Below are positions 43,817-52,736 of a stretch of DNA of 64,000 bases, in pieces; positions within the stretch are counted from its first letter, which is position 1, and every line of letters starts with the position of its first letter. A model generated the notes under the pieces. It did not search any database, was not told the origin of the DNA, and worked only from the letters and a program-made list of their open reading frames with translations. Origin of the DNA: an uncultured Collinsella sp. (GTDB lineage Bacteria; Actinomycetota; Coriobacteriia; Coriobacteriales; Coriobacteriaceae); assembly GCA_900542305.1 (NCBI GenBank), contig UQMU01000006.1:1-64000 (forward strand). Reading direction: 5' to 3'. The translations under genes were made by a program, and so were the position numbers.

Positions 43817-43856
43817 ATGAAAAGCGTCTGTATTTCGATTCTTCCGGGAGGCTTGT

Positions 43857-44444
43857 ATGAGTCCCATTCAAATCGCCTTGCTGCTGCTCGCCGTTGCCGG
43901 CGTGTGGGCCATCGCTGAGCTCGCGCTTACCCTGCGCAAGACCCGCAATGTTGTCGACTCGCTCGATAAGACCGTGAACGACCTCAACAACACCATCGCC
44001 GAGGCTCAGCCTGTGGTGGCAAAGCTCGATGGCGCTGTCGATGAGCTTACGCCGGCGCTTGCCCAGATGGAGCCGCTGCTTAAGTCGAGCAAGACGGCAG
44101 TTGATGCCCTTACCTCCAATCTCGTAGAGGTCGAAGCCGTGGTTCGCGACATTTCCGAGGTTACGGGCAGCATGGCCGAGGCCAGCAATGCTGTGTCGAG
44201 CGTGACCGACTCTGCCGCCGGTGCTGTGCAGAAGCTCTTCAATAAGGTGAAGGCTCCTGCAGCCGACGCCGATCGCAAGCTCGCCGCTGCCGCTGCGGAG
44301 GCCGAGCAGCCTACCGAGCGCATCCTAATTGGCGAGGACGAGGCCGCCGCGGGCGACGATGATGGTCAGAAGTCTGTATCCAAGCCGGCTCAGTATTACA
44401 CCTATACGCCCGCCGAGACCTCTGAGGAGTCCTGCGATGAGTAG
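43857..44444 (+). CDS. DUF948 domain protein, membrane-anchored coiled coil
   Basis: The 195-residue protein has one N-terminal membrane span (about 5-22), then a long helical region with heptad-like repeats (KTRNVVDSLDKTVNDLNNTIAEAQ) typical of DUF948. It ends in a low-complexity acidic tail. The function of DUF948 is unknown; in Firmicutes such genes occur near general stress genes. The ATG follows GGGAGG by 6 bases. It overlaps the anti-sigma gene by 8 bases, so the products are probably made together. Confidence 0.78.
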   Translation: MSPIQIALLLLAVAGVWAIAELALTLRKTRNVVDSLDKTVNDLNNTIAEAQPVVAKLDGAVDELTPALAQMEPLLKSSKTAVDALTSNLVEVEAVVRDISEVTGSMAEASNAVSSVTDSAAGAVQKLFNKVKAPAADADRKLAAAAAEAEQPTERILIGEDEAAAGDDDGQKSVSKPAQYYTYTPAETSEESCDE

Positions 44445-44814
44445 CGAAGCAACCTGCCCTATCACGCTGACCGTTGCCGGTGACCCGCGTCTCGCTCGCC
44501 TTGTGCGCATGACGGCAGCCAACGTTGGTGCCCTGTGCTCTATGTCTGTCGATCGCATCGAGGACATCCGCATGGCTGCTGAGGAGGCTTTCATCTTTGG
44601 TTGCACCGCGGTCGACTGCGATGACATCACCATCAAATTCGATGTCGATGAGACCCACGTTGGCATGACTATTACCTTTGGCGACCAGGCTACGGTCGAT
44701 GAAGACGACCAGGCTGCGGTGTATGCCGAGCTCATCCTCGCGAGCGTGTGCGACTCCTACGAAAAGACTACGGCGCCCCTGACGCTTTCCCTCGACCTCA
44801 AGGCGGATATCTAA
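44437..44814 (+). CDS. RsbW-like anti-sigma protein lacking ATP-binding motifs
   Basis: The 125-residue protein aligns with the N-terminal half of RsbW/SpoIIAB kinases (VRMTAANVGALCSMSVDRIEDIRMAAEEA). The GHKL N-box Asn is absent: Glu50 is followed by AFIF, not ACTN. The G1 (DxGxG) and G2 glycine boxes are not recognisable. Serine-kinase activity is therefore unlikely; it may act by binding alone. It lies 2 bases before the SigB-type sigma gene, the classic anti-sigma position, but no RsbV-type antagonist gene is adjacent. Confidence 0.7.
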   Translation: MSSEATCPITLTVAGDPRLARLVRMTAANVGALCSMSVDRIEDIRMAAEEAFIFGCTAVDCDDITIKFDVDETHVGMTITFGDQATVDEDDQAAVYAELILASVCDSYEKTTAPLTLSLDLKADI

Positions 44815-44815
44815 T

Positions 44816-45607
44816 ATGACCGAACGTTCCCGGAGCGGCAAGACCGCTTGGGACAAGGAGAAAACCCGCGAGCTGTTTCGTCGCTACAAAGAAACCGGTG
44901 ATCCGGACGCGCGCGAGCAGCTCGTCATGTCCCATATGAACCTGGTAAGGTTTCTTGCCAACAAATTTAAGAATCGCGGCGAGCCGCTCGACGACCTCAT
45001 GCAGGTCGGCTATCTGGGTTTGCTCAAGGCTATCGACCGCTTTGACCCCGAGCGCGGGCTCGAGTTCACGACGTTTGCAACACCCACTATCCTGGGCGAG
45101 ATCAAACGCCATTTTCGCGACAAGGGCTGGAGCGTGCGCGTACCTCGTCGTCTGCAGGAGCTCTCGGCCAAGGTCAACCAAGCTACTGACAAACTTACCA
45201 ACGAGCTGCAGCGTTCGCCCAAGGTTGAGGAGATCGCTGAGTATCTAGATGTGACTGTCGATGAGGTCCTCGAGGCTATGGAATCGTCTTCGGCCTATAC
45301 CTCGGTGCCCATCGAGGCTCCTGGTGCGTCTGATTCCGACGATGCCCCCTCGATTCTCGACCGTTACGCCGACGACGACAACGAGCTCGACTTTACCGAT
45401 GACCGCCTAGTGATCGAGGAAGCCATCCGTGATTTCTCGCCGCGCGAGCGCGAGGTGATCGAGCTGCGCTTTGTGAAGGGCATGACCCAGATCGAGATCG
45501 CCAAGAAGCTTGGTATTTCTCAGGTGCAGGTTTCGCGTCTGCTGCGCCGCACGCTTAAGAAGATTCAGGACAAGATCGACCCCGACGGAGTGATGATTCG
45601 TTCATGA
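44816..45607 (+). CDS. SigB/SigF-type alternative sigma factor
   Basis: The 263-residue protein is a group 3 sigma-70 factor: region 2 (MNLVRFLANKFKNRGEPLDDLMQVGYLGLLKAIDRFDP, then FTTFATPTILGEIKRHFRDKGW), region 3 (SVRVPRRLQELSAKV), and region 4 with the helix-turn-helix MTQIEIAKKLGISQVQVSRLL. It matches the general stress/sporulation sigma class. It is likely held by the anti-sigma protein encoded upstream. The stop overlaps the AI-2E permease start by 4 bases. Confidence 0.93.
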   Translation: MTERSRSGKTAWDKEKTRELFRRYKETGDPDAREQLVMSHMNLVRFLANKFKNRGEPLDDLMQVGYLGLLKAIDRFDPERGLEFTTFATPTILGEIKRHFRDKGWSVRVPRRLQELSAKVNQATDKLTNELQRSPKVEEIAEYLDVTVDEVLEAMESSSAYTSVPIEAPGASDSDDAPSILDRYADDDNELDFTDDRLVIEEAIRDFSPREREVIELRFVKGMTQIEIAKKLGISQVQVSRLLRRTLKKIQDKIDPDGVMIRS

Positions 45608-47013
45608 GTGAGCACCCCCAACAAACCGATCGCGTGCTGCGCGACACTCGCATTCTGACGCTGCGCATTTGGGCTGTTGTCGGCTGCATTGTCATCGCCG
45701 CTGTCATCTTTAACCTTATGGGCATCCTGGCGCCGGTTATTGAGTTTCTTGCCGTCGGCTCCATCATTGCCTTTGTGATGTCCCCGATCACCAACTGGCT
45801 CGAGCACCATGGCGTGAATCGCGGCATCGGTTCGCTTATCGCGCTTATTGTTGTTGTTGCCGTGCTCGTCGGTGTCGTTTGTATCTTGTCGCCGATTCTC
45901 TTTGGTCAGATCATGGAAGTCCTGAGCCGCCTGCCCGAGCAGCTTCGTGTTGCAGGTGGCGATCTCAACGAGATGATCTCGCATGCAAAGACGCTCAACA
46001 ACACGCCGCTCAAGGAGTATTTGGACGATAATCTTTCGTCGCTGGTTGCCGTGGCATCGAAGTATGTGTCTCAGATCGCTGCCGAGCTTGGCCGCGGTGT
46101 GTTCCCGCTCATCACCAATACGGCTTCGCAGTTGTTCGTTATCTTCCTTGGTCTGGTGCTTGCGTACTGGATGGCCTGCGACTACCCTCGCATGCACCAC
46201 GAGATTTGCACCATCATCGGTCAGGAGAAGGAGACCTCGTACCGCTTTATGGTCGCCATCCTTTCTCGCTCTGTCGGCGGCTACATGCGCGGTATGGTCG
46301 TGACGTCCATCTGCGGTGGTTTCCTCGCCTTTATCGGTTTTATGATCATCGGCCATCCGTATGCGGCGCTCATGGCTATCTTTACCGGCATCATGCATTT
46401 GGTTCCGGTCGTCGGTCCCTGGGTGAGCGCAGCAATCGCCACGGTGCTCGGTTTCATGTTCAGCCCCATGTTGGCGTTATGGACGCTCATCGTGACGATG
46501 GTCGCGCAAAACGTCACCGATAACGTCATTTCGCCCAAGGTCATGCAGAGCTCGGTGCAGGTGCATCCCATCATGAGCCTCACGGCGCTCGTTATTGGCT
46601 CGGCACTCATGGGCCCCATCGGCATGATTATTGCCATCCCGCTTTGTGCGGCCCTCAAGGGTATCTTCGTGTACTACTTCGAGAATGAGACCGGCCGACA
46701 GCTTGTGGCCTATGACGGCGCCGTGTTTAAGGGCACGCCGTACCGCGATGCCGATGGCAACCCGGTCGCCGCCTACGACGCGCTCGGCGACGACACCTTC
46801 ATCTACGAGTCCGAGCTCATCGGCAACGAGACTGCGCCCGAGGCCAAGGCCATGCCCAAGCCCGATCTCGATAATCCCTGGATCAAGCTCTCTGGTCTGC
46901 AGCCCGATGCGACGGGCTTCTTCAAGAACCCCTTCGCTAAGGATGACGATTCCAACACGGATGACGACACCAAAACCGGCATCGACGGCTCCATGGACGA
47001 TGATGACAACTAG
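45604..47013 (+). CDS. AI-2E family transporter (TqsA/YdiK/PerM type)
   Basis: The 469-residue membrane protein has about eight membrane spans with the family features IAFVMSPITNWLEHHG at the start and a C-terminal GPIGMIIAIPLCAALKGIFVYYF block. A soluble acidic C-terminal tail of about 100 residues (ending DDDSNTDDDTKTGIDGSMDDDDN) is longer than in most relatives. Family members export autoinducer-2 or act as Na+/H+ antiporters; the substrate is not assigned. It is co-transcribed with the sigma gene. Confidence 0.85.
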   Translation: MSEHPQQTDRVLRDTRILTLRIWAVVGCIVIAAVIFNLMGILAPVIEFLAVGSIIAFVMSPITNWLEHHGVNRGIGSLIALIVVVAVLVGVVCILSPILFGQIMEVLSRLPEQLRVAGGDLNEMISHAKTLNNTPLKEYLDDNLSSLVAVASKYVSQIAAELGRGVFPLITNTASQLFVIFLGLVLAYWMACDYPRMHHEICTIIGQEKETSYRFMVAILSRSVGGYMRGMVVTSICGGFLAFIGFMIIGHPYAALMAIFTGIMHLVPVVGPWVSAAIATVLGFMFSPMLALWTLIVTMVAQNVTDNVISPKVMQSSVQVHPIMSLTALVIGSALMGPIGMIIAIPLCAALKGIFVYYFENETGRQLVAYDGAVFKGTPYRDADGNPVAAYDALGDDTFIYESELIGNETAPEAKAMPKPDLDNPWIKLSGLQPDATGFFKNPFAKDDDSNTDDDTKTGIDGSMDDDDN

Positions 47014-47063
47014 CGGGGTAATTCGGATTAATATTCATACGCGCTAACATGCAATTTCGCTGA

Positions 47064-47093
47064 AGGGCCGGCATTGTGCCGGCCCTCTTTTTT
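47064..47093 (+). terminator. Terminator of the sigma-factor operon
   Basis: AGGGCCGGCA and TGCCGGCCCT form a perfect 10-bp stem with loop TTG, followed by CTTTTTT. A classical intrinsic terminator. Confidence 0.92.
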
Positions 47094-47110
47094 GCACTTG
47101 CGCGGTGGGA

Positions 47111-47119
47111 TGGTAATAT
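47111..47119 (+). promoter_or_regulatory. Extended -10 promoter candidate for alaS
   Basis: TGG-TAATAT with a weak -35 (TTTGCA, 47091-47096, 17-base spacer) lies 46 bases before the alaS ATG. The leader is too short for a T-box. Confidence 0.5.
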
Positions 47120-47165
47120 CGTTACGTTTGAACTGTTTCGATGTGAAACCGAGGAGATTCCCTCT

Positions 47166-49823
47166 ATGAGTGCTGACTACCCGTCAATGACTACGGCCGA
47201 GATTCGCTCCAAGTTCCTCAACTTCTTTGAGGAGCGCGGTCTTAAGCTCTATCCTTCTTCGTCCCTCGTCCCCGACGATCCTTCGCTGCTGCTTGCCAAC
47301 GCCGGCATGAACCAGTTTAAGGAGTACTACCAGGGCAAGAAGACCATGAAGGAGATCGGCGCTATCTCCTGCCAGAAGTGCGTCCGCACCAACGACATCG
47401 ATTGCATCGGCGAGGACGGCCGTCACCTGTCCTTCTTCGAGATGCTCGGCGACTTCTCCTTTGGCGGCGTCTCCAAGCAGCAGGCTTGCGCCTGGGCCTT
47501 TGAGCTCATCACCAAGGAGTTCAAGCTGCCGCTCGACCGCCTGTACTTTACCGTCTTTACCGAGGACGACGAGACCCACGACGTGTGGCGTTCTCTGGGC
47601 GTTGCCGAGGACCACATCTCCCGCCTGGGCGAGGACGACAACTTCTGGGCCGCTGGCCCCACTGGCCCCTGCGGTCCCTGCTCCGAGATCTACTTTGACA
47701 TGGGCGAGGAGGTCGGCTGCGGTAGTCCCGACTGCAAGCCCGGCTGCGACTGCGACCGCTTCCTGGAGTTCTGGAACCTCGTCTTTACCCAGTATGATCG
47801 CCAGGAGGACGGCTCCATGCCGGAGCTGCCGCACCGCAACCTCGATACGGGCATGGGCCTGGAGCGCATGGCCGCCATCATGCAGCACAAGACCGCCAAC
47901 TACGACGGCGACTTGATGCAGCATCTCATCAAGCTGGGCGAGAAGATTAGCGGCAAGACCTATGACGCCGACGATTACTCCGGCGCCAGCCGCTCCCTGC
48001 GTATCATCGCCGACCACTCCCGTGCCGTCGACTTTATGATCTCGGACGGCATCCTTCCCGGTAACGAGGGTCGGGAGTACGTCCTTCGCCGCCTGCTCCG
48101 TCGTGCCGTGTTCCACGGTCGCCTGCTGGGCATCGAGGGCGCCTTCCTGACCAAGTTCATCGACGAAGTCAACGCTCAGATGGGCGAGGCTTATCCCGAG
48201 CTGCTCAAGAACGTCGCCCTCGTCAAGGGTATCGTCGCCTCCGAGGAGGAGCGCTTCTCCACGACGCTCGACAACGGCCGTGTTTACCTGGACGAGGCCC
48301 TGGCAGCGCTTGCCGAGGGCGCTGTGCTTCCGGGCGACGTTGCCTTTAAGCTGCACGACACCTTTGGTTTCCCCATCGATCTGACCGTCGAGATCGCCGG
48401 CACCGCTGGCCACGATGTCGATATGGACGGCTTCACTGCCTGCATGGAGGACCAGAAGGCCCGCGCCCGCGCCAATGCCAAAGGCGACGCCTGGGGCAGC
48501 TTCAACGACGTGTGGGTCGAGCTTTCCGACAAGGTCGCAGCGACCGAGTTCGACGGCTATGACAACGATGTGATCGAGGGCGCCAAGGTTGTTGCCATCG
48601 TGCGCAACGGCGAGTCCGTCGAGTCCGCTGCCGCCGGCGAGGACGTCGAGGTCGTTCTCGACCGCACTCCGTTCTATGCCGAGATGGGTGGCCAGCAGGG
48701 CGATGCCGGCGAGCTTTCCGCCGAGGGCGTTTCGCTGACCGTTTCCGATACCAAGAACCACAACGGCCTGTATGCTCACGTCGCCCACATTGCCGAGGGC
48801 ACGCTGGCCGTCGGTGCTACCGTGACCGCCGCGCTCGACGCCGAGCGCCGTGGCTTCCTGCGCCGCAACCACACCGCCACGCACCTGCTCGACGCCGCCC
48901 TTAAGCAGGTCCTGGGCGAGCACGTCTCCCAGGCCGGCTCGCTGGTGACGCCCGAGCACCTGCGCTTTGACTTTACGCACTTCGAGGCCCTGTCCTCCGA
49001 GCAGCTCAAGGCTGTCGAGGACCTGGTCAACCAGCAGATCTTCGCTTCCAAGCCGGTCGTGACCCGTGTCATGGGCATCGACGAGGCTAAGGCCGCCGGC
49101 GCTGTCGCCCTGTTTGGCGAGAAGTATGGCGACGTCGTCCGCGTTGTCTCCGTGGGCGCTGAGGACCAGCCGTTCTCCCGCGAACTCTGCGGTGGCACAC
49201 ACGCTGCCAACACCGCCGAGATCGGCCTGTTCAAGATCATTTCCGAGTCCTCCACGGGCTCCAATGTCCGCCGTATCGAGGCCGTGACCTCTAAGGGTGC
49301 CCTCGACTATATGGCCGACCGCCTGGCACTCGTTGACGCCGCCGCCGCTGCGCTCAAGTGCCGCGTGGATGAGGTTCCCGCTCGTGTGGAGAACCTGCAG
49401 GCCGAGCTGCGCGAGACGTCCAATAAGCTCAAAAAGGCTCTGACCGGTGGCTCCTCCGACGCCATCTCCAGCGCCATCGAGGGCGCCGTCGAGCTCGACG
49501 GCTATAAGCTCGTTGTCGCTGAGCTCCAGGGCCTTGAGGCTGCCGACCTGCGCAACGTATGGGATACCGTGCATCAGAAGGTCGCCGGCCCTGTCGCTTG
49601 TGTCGTCGCCAGCGTGACTGAGAAGGGCACTCCGGCCCTGCTCGCTGCCGGCTCCGATGACGCCGTGAAGGCCGGGTTCCACGCCGGTAATGTGATCAAG
49701 CAGATCGCGGGTCTGGTCGACGGTCGCGGTGGTGGCCGTCCCAACATGGCCCAGGCCGGTGGCAAGAATGCTGCCGGCATCGCCGATGCCCTCGCGGCCG
49801 CCAAGACCGCGCTCGGCGCCTAA
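47166..49823 (+). CDS. alaS: Alanyl-tRNA synthetase
   Basis: AlaRS charges tRNA-Ala and clears mischarged Ser/Gly. The 885-residue class II enzyme has aminoacylation motifs near the N-terminus (SSSLVPDDPSLLLANAGMNQFK, and the GPCGPCSEIYFD region), the editing domain with HTATHLLD and the zinc site CGGTHAANT, and a C-terminal DHHA1 domain ending GRGGGRPNMAQAGG. An extended frame further upstream runs into the terminator and is rejected; an ATG at 47187 is a shorter alternative. Confidence 0.97.
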   Translation: MSADYPSMTTAEIRSKFLNFFEERGLKLYPSSSLVPDDPSLLLANAGMNQFKEYYQGKKTMKEIGAISCQKCVRTNDIDCIGEDGRHLSFFEMLGDFSFGGVSKQQACAWAFELITKEFKLPLDRLYFTVFTEDDETHDVWRSLGVAEDHISRLGEDDNFWAAGPTGPCGPCSEIYFDMGEEVGCGSPDCKPGCDCDRFLEFWNLVFTQYDRQEDGSMPELPHRNLDTGMGLERMAAIMQHKTANYDGDLMQHLIKLGEKISGKTYDADDYSGASRSLRIIADHSRAVDFMISDGILPGNEGREYVLRRLLRRAVFHGRLLGIEGAFLTKFIDEVNAQMGEAYPELLKNVALVKGIVASEEERFSTTLDNGRVYLDEALAALAEGAVLPGDVAFKLHDTFGFPIDLTVEIAGTAGHDVDMDGFTACMEDQKARARANAKGDAWGSFNDVWVELSDKVAATEFDGYDNDVIEGAKVVAIVRNGESVESAAAGEDVEVVLDRTPFYAEMGGQQGDAGELSAEGVSLTVSDTKNHNGLYAHVAHIAEGTLAVGATVTAALDAERRGFLRRNHTATHLLDAALKQVLGEHVSQAGSLVTPEHLRFDFTHFEALSSEQLKAVEDLVNQQIFASKPVVTRVMGIDEAKAAGAVALFGEKYGDVVRVVSVGAEDQPFSRELCGGTHAANTAEIGLFKIISESSTGSNVRRIEAVTSKGALDYMADRLALVDAAAAALKCRVDEVPARVENLQAELRETSNKLKKALTGGSSDAISSAIEGAVELDGYKLVVAELQGLEAADLRNVWDTVHQKVAGPVACVVASVTEKGTPALLAAGSDDAVKAGFHAGNVIKQIAGLVDGRGGGRPNMAQAGGKNAAGIADALAAAKTALGA

Positions 49824-49840
49824 GAATCTAAGAAGTCACT

Positions 49841-50269
49841 GTGGTCGCGCTTGCGCTGGACATAGGGGAGACCAGGATTGGCATCGCCGTCTCGAGCCGT
49901 GATGGCAAGATGGCGATGCCCGTCAAGGTGCTCCCGGCCGCCGAGGTCACCGGTATGGCCAAGACGTTCCGCTACCTGGTCGAAGACTATGAGCCCGACA
50001 TCCTGGTAAGCGGACGTCCCCTGACCATGGGCGGTGAGCCCGGCCCCCAAGCCGAGCGCGTTGCCGCCGTGGCGCAAAAGATTGCCGACGAGCTCGATCT
50101 TCCGCTGGAGTTTGAGGACGAGCGTCTGTCCTCGCAAGAGGCCAAGCGTATCCTGCGCGAGCAGGGCCTCAACGAAAAGCAGATGAGGGGCAAGATCGAC
50201 ATGATTGCCGCCAGCCTTTTTTTGCAGACGTGGCTCGATCGTAAAAACGAGGAGGTTTCGCATGCCTAG
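49841..50269 (+). CDS. ruvX: Holliday-junction resolvase-like RuvX (YqgF)
   Basis: YqgF proteins process 16S pre-rRNA 5' ends and have an RNase H fold. The 142-residue protein has ALDIGETRIGIAVSS, LVSGRPLTMGGEPGPQAERV and the C-terminal EDERLSSQEAKRILREQG and KIDMIAASLFLQTWL motifs. GTG start 18 bases after alaS; the alaS-ruvX-mltG order is common. It overlaps mltG by 8 bases. Confidence 0.93.
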   Translation: MVALALDIGETRIGIAVSSRDGKMAMPVKVLPAAEVTGMAKTFRYLVEDYEPDILVSGRPLTMGGEPGPQAERVAAVAQKIADELDLPLEFEDERLSSQEAKRILREQGLNEKQMRGKIDMIAASLFLQTWLDRKNEEVSHA

Positions 50270-51695
50270 TGCTTCCGATCCGCGCCAGCCGAATCGTACA
50301 CAGCAGCCGGCGTCGCGCCCTGCCCAGCCTGGCCAGCGTCCGGCACAGCCGACGCAGCGCGCAGCTCAGCCTGCCGCGCGCCCGGCGCAGTCCTTCTCTC
50401 GTTCGGCCCAACCTGTTCAACGGACGGGTCAGCAGCCTTCTGCTCGTTCGGTTCAGCATTCGGCTTCTCACGCGGCTCAGCAGCCCACTGCTCGTACGGC
50501 CCAGCCTGCAGGCGACACCCGCTTTAAGCAGCAGGCACCTACCCAGCGAACGCAGCCCCCCCAATCGCATTCGCATCACGCTCGTGGTTCGCATGGCGTT
50601 GCTCCGGCGACCCGCTCGAGCTACAACACGCATGCTCGTCGCGGTGCTCAAAAGAAGAGTTCTCCGGTTCCCATGATCATCGGCGTTGTGGTGTCGGTGC
50701 TCGCGCTTGCTGCGATCGCTTTCTTTGTCGTGCCGGCCGTCAAGGGCTTCTTTGCCGGTGGGGATACCAAGGTCACGGCTGGTCAGCAGGTTACGGTGAC
50801 CATTCCCGATGGTGCTTCGGGCGATACTATCGCCTCGATTCTCTCCGAGAACCATATCGTCGAAAATCCCAAGGATTATTATGCGGCGGTGAAAAAGCTC
50901 AACGCCGATATGTCGCTCAAGCCTGGTGATTATTCGTTCACCACACTCATGGATGCGACCAAGGTTGTTCAGCAGCTCATGGAAGGCCCCAACGCGGGCT
51001 CCAATGCGCTGACTATCCCTGAGGGCCTGACGGTCGATCAAGTCGCCGACCGTGTGGCCCAGGCCTACGACAGCATCTCTAAGGAAGACTTCCTCAACCA
51101 GGCCAAGGCCTCCAACTACGTTGACGACTATAGCTTCCTTAAGGGCGCCGCCAACGATTCGCTCGAGGGTTTCTTGTTCCCCAAGACCTATTCGCTGGGC
51201 GATTCGCCGACGGCCGATGACGTGATTCGCGCCATGCTCGATCAGTTTAAGACCGAGTACAAGTCGCTTGACTTTGCGAGCTGCGAAGCCAAGATCAAGG
51301 AACGCTACGGCGTGGAGATGTCCGACTACGACATCGTTAACTTGGCCTCTATCGTTGAGCGCGAGGGCCTCAACGCCGATCAACGTGCGCACGTGGCCTC
51401 GGTCTTCTACAACCGCCTTGCCGGCAAACTCGACGGTCTGCGCTATCTCAACAGCGATGCGACCATGATGTATGTCACCGGCGGCGAGGTTACCGCCGAT
51501 GACCTGCAGAGCGATAGCCCGTATAACACCTATATGCACGAGGGCCTGCCGCCCACTCCCATCTGCTCTCCGTCGCTCGAGGCACTCAAGGCCACGCTTG
51601 AGCCGACCGACTCCGATGACCTGTATTTTTACATTACGCAGGACGAGGAGTACTTCTCGCAAACCTACGAAGAGCATCAACAGTCTTGGAATTAA
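50262..51695 (+). CDS. mltG: Endolytic murein transglycosylase MltG with long disordered N-terminus
   Basis: MltG cuts nascent peptidoglycan strands at the membrane. The 477-residue protein has a cytosolic N-terminal stretch of about 135 residues made of Gln, Pro, Ala, Arg and Ser (AQP and RPAQP repeats), one membrane span (about 138-158), a LysM-like module (VTIPDGASGDTIASIL), and the YceG domain with catalytic Glu in LASIVEREG and SVFYNRL. The ATG has GGAGG 7 bases before it. The tail resembles that of other actinobacterial MltG proteins, where it may bind partners. Confidence 0.93.
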   Translation: MPSASDPRQPNRTQQPASRPAQPGQRPAQPTQRAAQPAARPAQSFSRSAQPVQRTGQQPSARSVQHSASHAAQQPTARTAQPAGDTRFKQQAPTQRTQPPQSHSHHARGSHGVAPATRSSYNTHARRGAQKKSSPVPMIIGVVVSVLALAAIAFFVVPAVKGFFAGGDTKVTAGQQVTVTIPDGASGDTIASILSENHIVENPKDYYAAVKKLNADMSLKPGDYSFTTLMDATKVVQQLMEGPNAGSNALTIPEGLTVDQVADRVAQAYDSISKEDFLNQAKASNYVDDYSFLKGAANDSLEGFLFPKTYSLGDSPTADDVIRAMLDQFKTEYKSLDFASCEAKIKERYGVEMSDYDIVNLASIVEREGLNADQRAHVASVFYNRLAGKLDGLRYLNSDATMMYVTGGEVTADDLQSDSPYNTYMHEGLPPTPICSPSLEALKATLEPTDSDDLYFYITQDEEYFSQTYEEHQQSWN

Positions 51696-51696
51696 C

Positions 51697-52194
51697 ATGA
51701 GGATTTTTAGCCCCAAACGATACGTTGCCTCGGTCGATCGCATCGACCTTGATACCCTGTGGGCCGACGGTAAACGCGCCATTCTGCTCGATCGCGATAA
51801 CACCCTCGTGCCGCGCGACACCGAGCAGGTTCCCGCTGCGGTTTCCGCTTGGCTCGATACCGCCCGCGACAAAGGCTTTAAGCTATGCATGGTGTCCAAC
51901 AACTGGCATCGCGACCAGGTCATGAGCTCTGCACGCAAGCTGGGACTCGAGGCCATCAGCCACGCCATGAAGCCGGCACCGTTTGCCCTCAAGGCGGGTC
52001 TTAAGCGCCTCGGCGCCACGGCCGAAGAGGCGGTGCTGATCGGTGATCAGCTCTACACGGACGTGTGGAGCGGCAATTTCGCCGGCGTCGATACCATTCT
52101 GGTAAAGCCGCAGGCGACGCAGGACCTGTGGTATACGCAGATCTTCCGTATCTTTGAGCGCCGGGCCCTGCGCGACCTTCCCTGCGAGGAATAG
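51697..52194 (+). CDS. yqeG: YqeG family HAD phosphatase
   Basis: The 165-residue HAD IIIA phosphatase has motif 1 LLDRDNTLVP (nucleophile Asp), motif 2 CMVSNNWHRDQV, the conserved Lys in MKPAPFALKAGL, and motif 3 LIGDQLYTDVWSGN. Family members are thought to act on phosphatidylglycerophosphate or sugar phosphates; substrate unknown. The ATG lies 1 base after the mltG stop. It precedes aroK, as in Bacillus (yqeG near aroE). Confidence 0.88.
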   Translation: MRIFSPKRYVASVDRIDLDTLWADGKRAILLDRDNTLVPRDTEQVPAAVSAWLDTARDKGFKLCMVSNNWHRDQVMSSARKLGLEAISHAMKPAPFALKAGLKRLGATAEEAVLIGDQLYTDVWSGNFAGVDTILVKPQATQDLWYTQIFRIFERRALRDLPCEE

Positions 52195-52202
52195 GTCTCG
52201 TC

Positions 52203-52736
52203 ATGTCTCAGCACATCAAACACGGCTGCGACCATATCTTCTTTATCGGCTTTTTGGGCGCGGGCAAATCGACGCTCGCGCGCAACGTCGGCACCATGTT
52301 CAAGCGGCGTTTTATTGATACCGATCGCCTGGTCGTGCGCCGTTGCGGCAAGTCGGTAACCGAGATTTTTGAGACCGAGGGCGAGGATCGTTTTCGCGAG
52401 CTCGAGACCTCGGCGCTCCGTTCGCTCCAAAGTGAGCGCAGCCTGTTGGTTTCGTGCGGGGGCGGCATTGTCGAGACGCCGGTGAACATTGAGCTGATGC
52501 ACGAAATGGGTACGTGCGTGTACCTCGAGGGTGACTTCGAGGATTCGATTCGCCAGATTCGTCGGTCCGACACGCGCCCCGATTTCCGCTCGCCCGAGCA
52601 TGCCGCGCGCCTGTTTGAGCATCGCCGTCCGCTGTATCGACAGGCCGCCGACCTTACCCTTGATATTCGCAACAAGTCCTTCGAGGACGTTTCCTACCTT
52701 TGTGCCGAGATGCTTTTGGAGCGTGGGCTGCTATGA
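52203..52736 (+). CDS. aroK: Shikimate kinase
   Basis: AroK phosphorylates shikimate in chorismate synthesis. The 177-residue P-loop kinase has Walker A GFLGAGKST (16-24), substrate-binding DTDR, GEDRFRELE with Arg, SCGGGIVE and the HRRPLYRQAA motif. All catalytic residues appear present. It overlaps by 4 bases a gene for an AroB homologue that lacks them. aroC and the other pathway genes are not in the window. Confidence 0.9.
   Translation: MSQHIKHGCDHIFFIGFLGAGKSTLARNVGTMFKRRFIDTDRLVVRRCGKSVTEIFETEGEDRFRELETSALRSLQSERSLLVSCGGGIVETPVNIELMHEMGTCVYLEGDFEDSIRQIRRSDTRPDFRSPEHAARLFEHRRPLYRQAADLTLDIRNKSFEDVSYLCAEMLLERGLL

Noticed and set aside
47076..47165. Extended N-terminus for AlaRS
   Set aside because: It would begin within the terminator stem and its T run; ATG at 47166 gives the conserved start.
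47184..49682. An 832-codon minus-strand open frame opposite alaS
   Set aside because: Same composition artefact; alaS is certain.
50262..50640. AQP-repeat region of mltG as a tandem DNA repeat
   Set aside because: Repeats are at the protein level only, irregular, and carried by varied codons.
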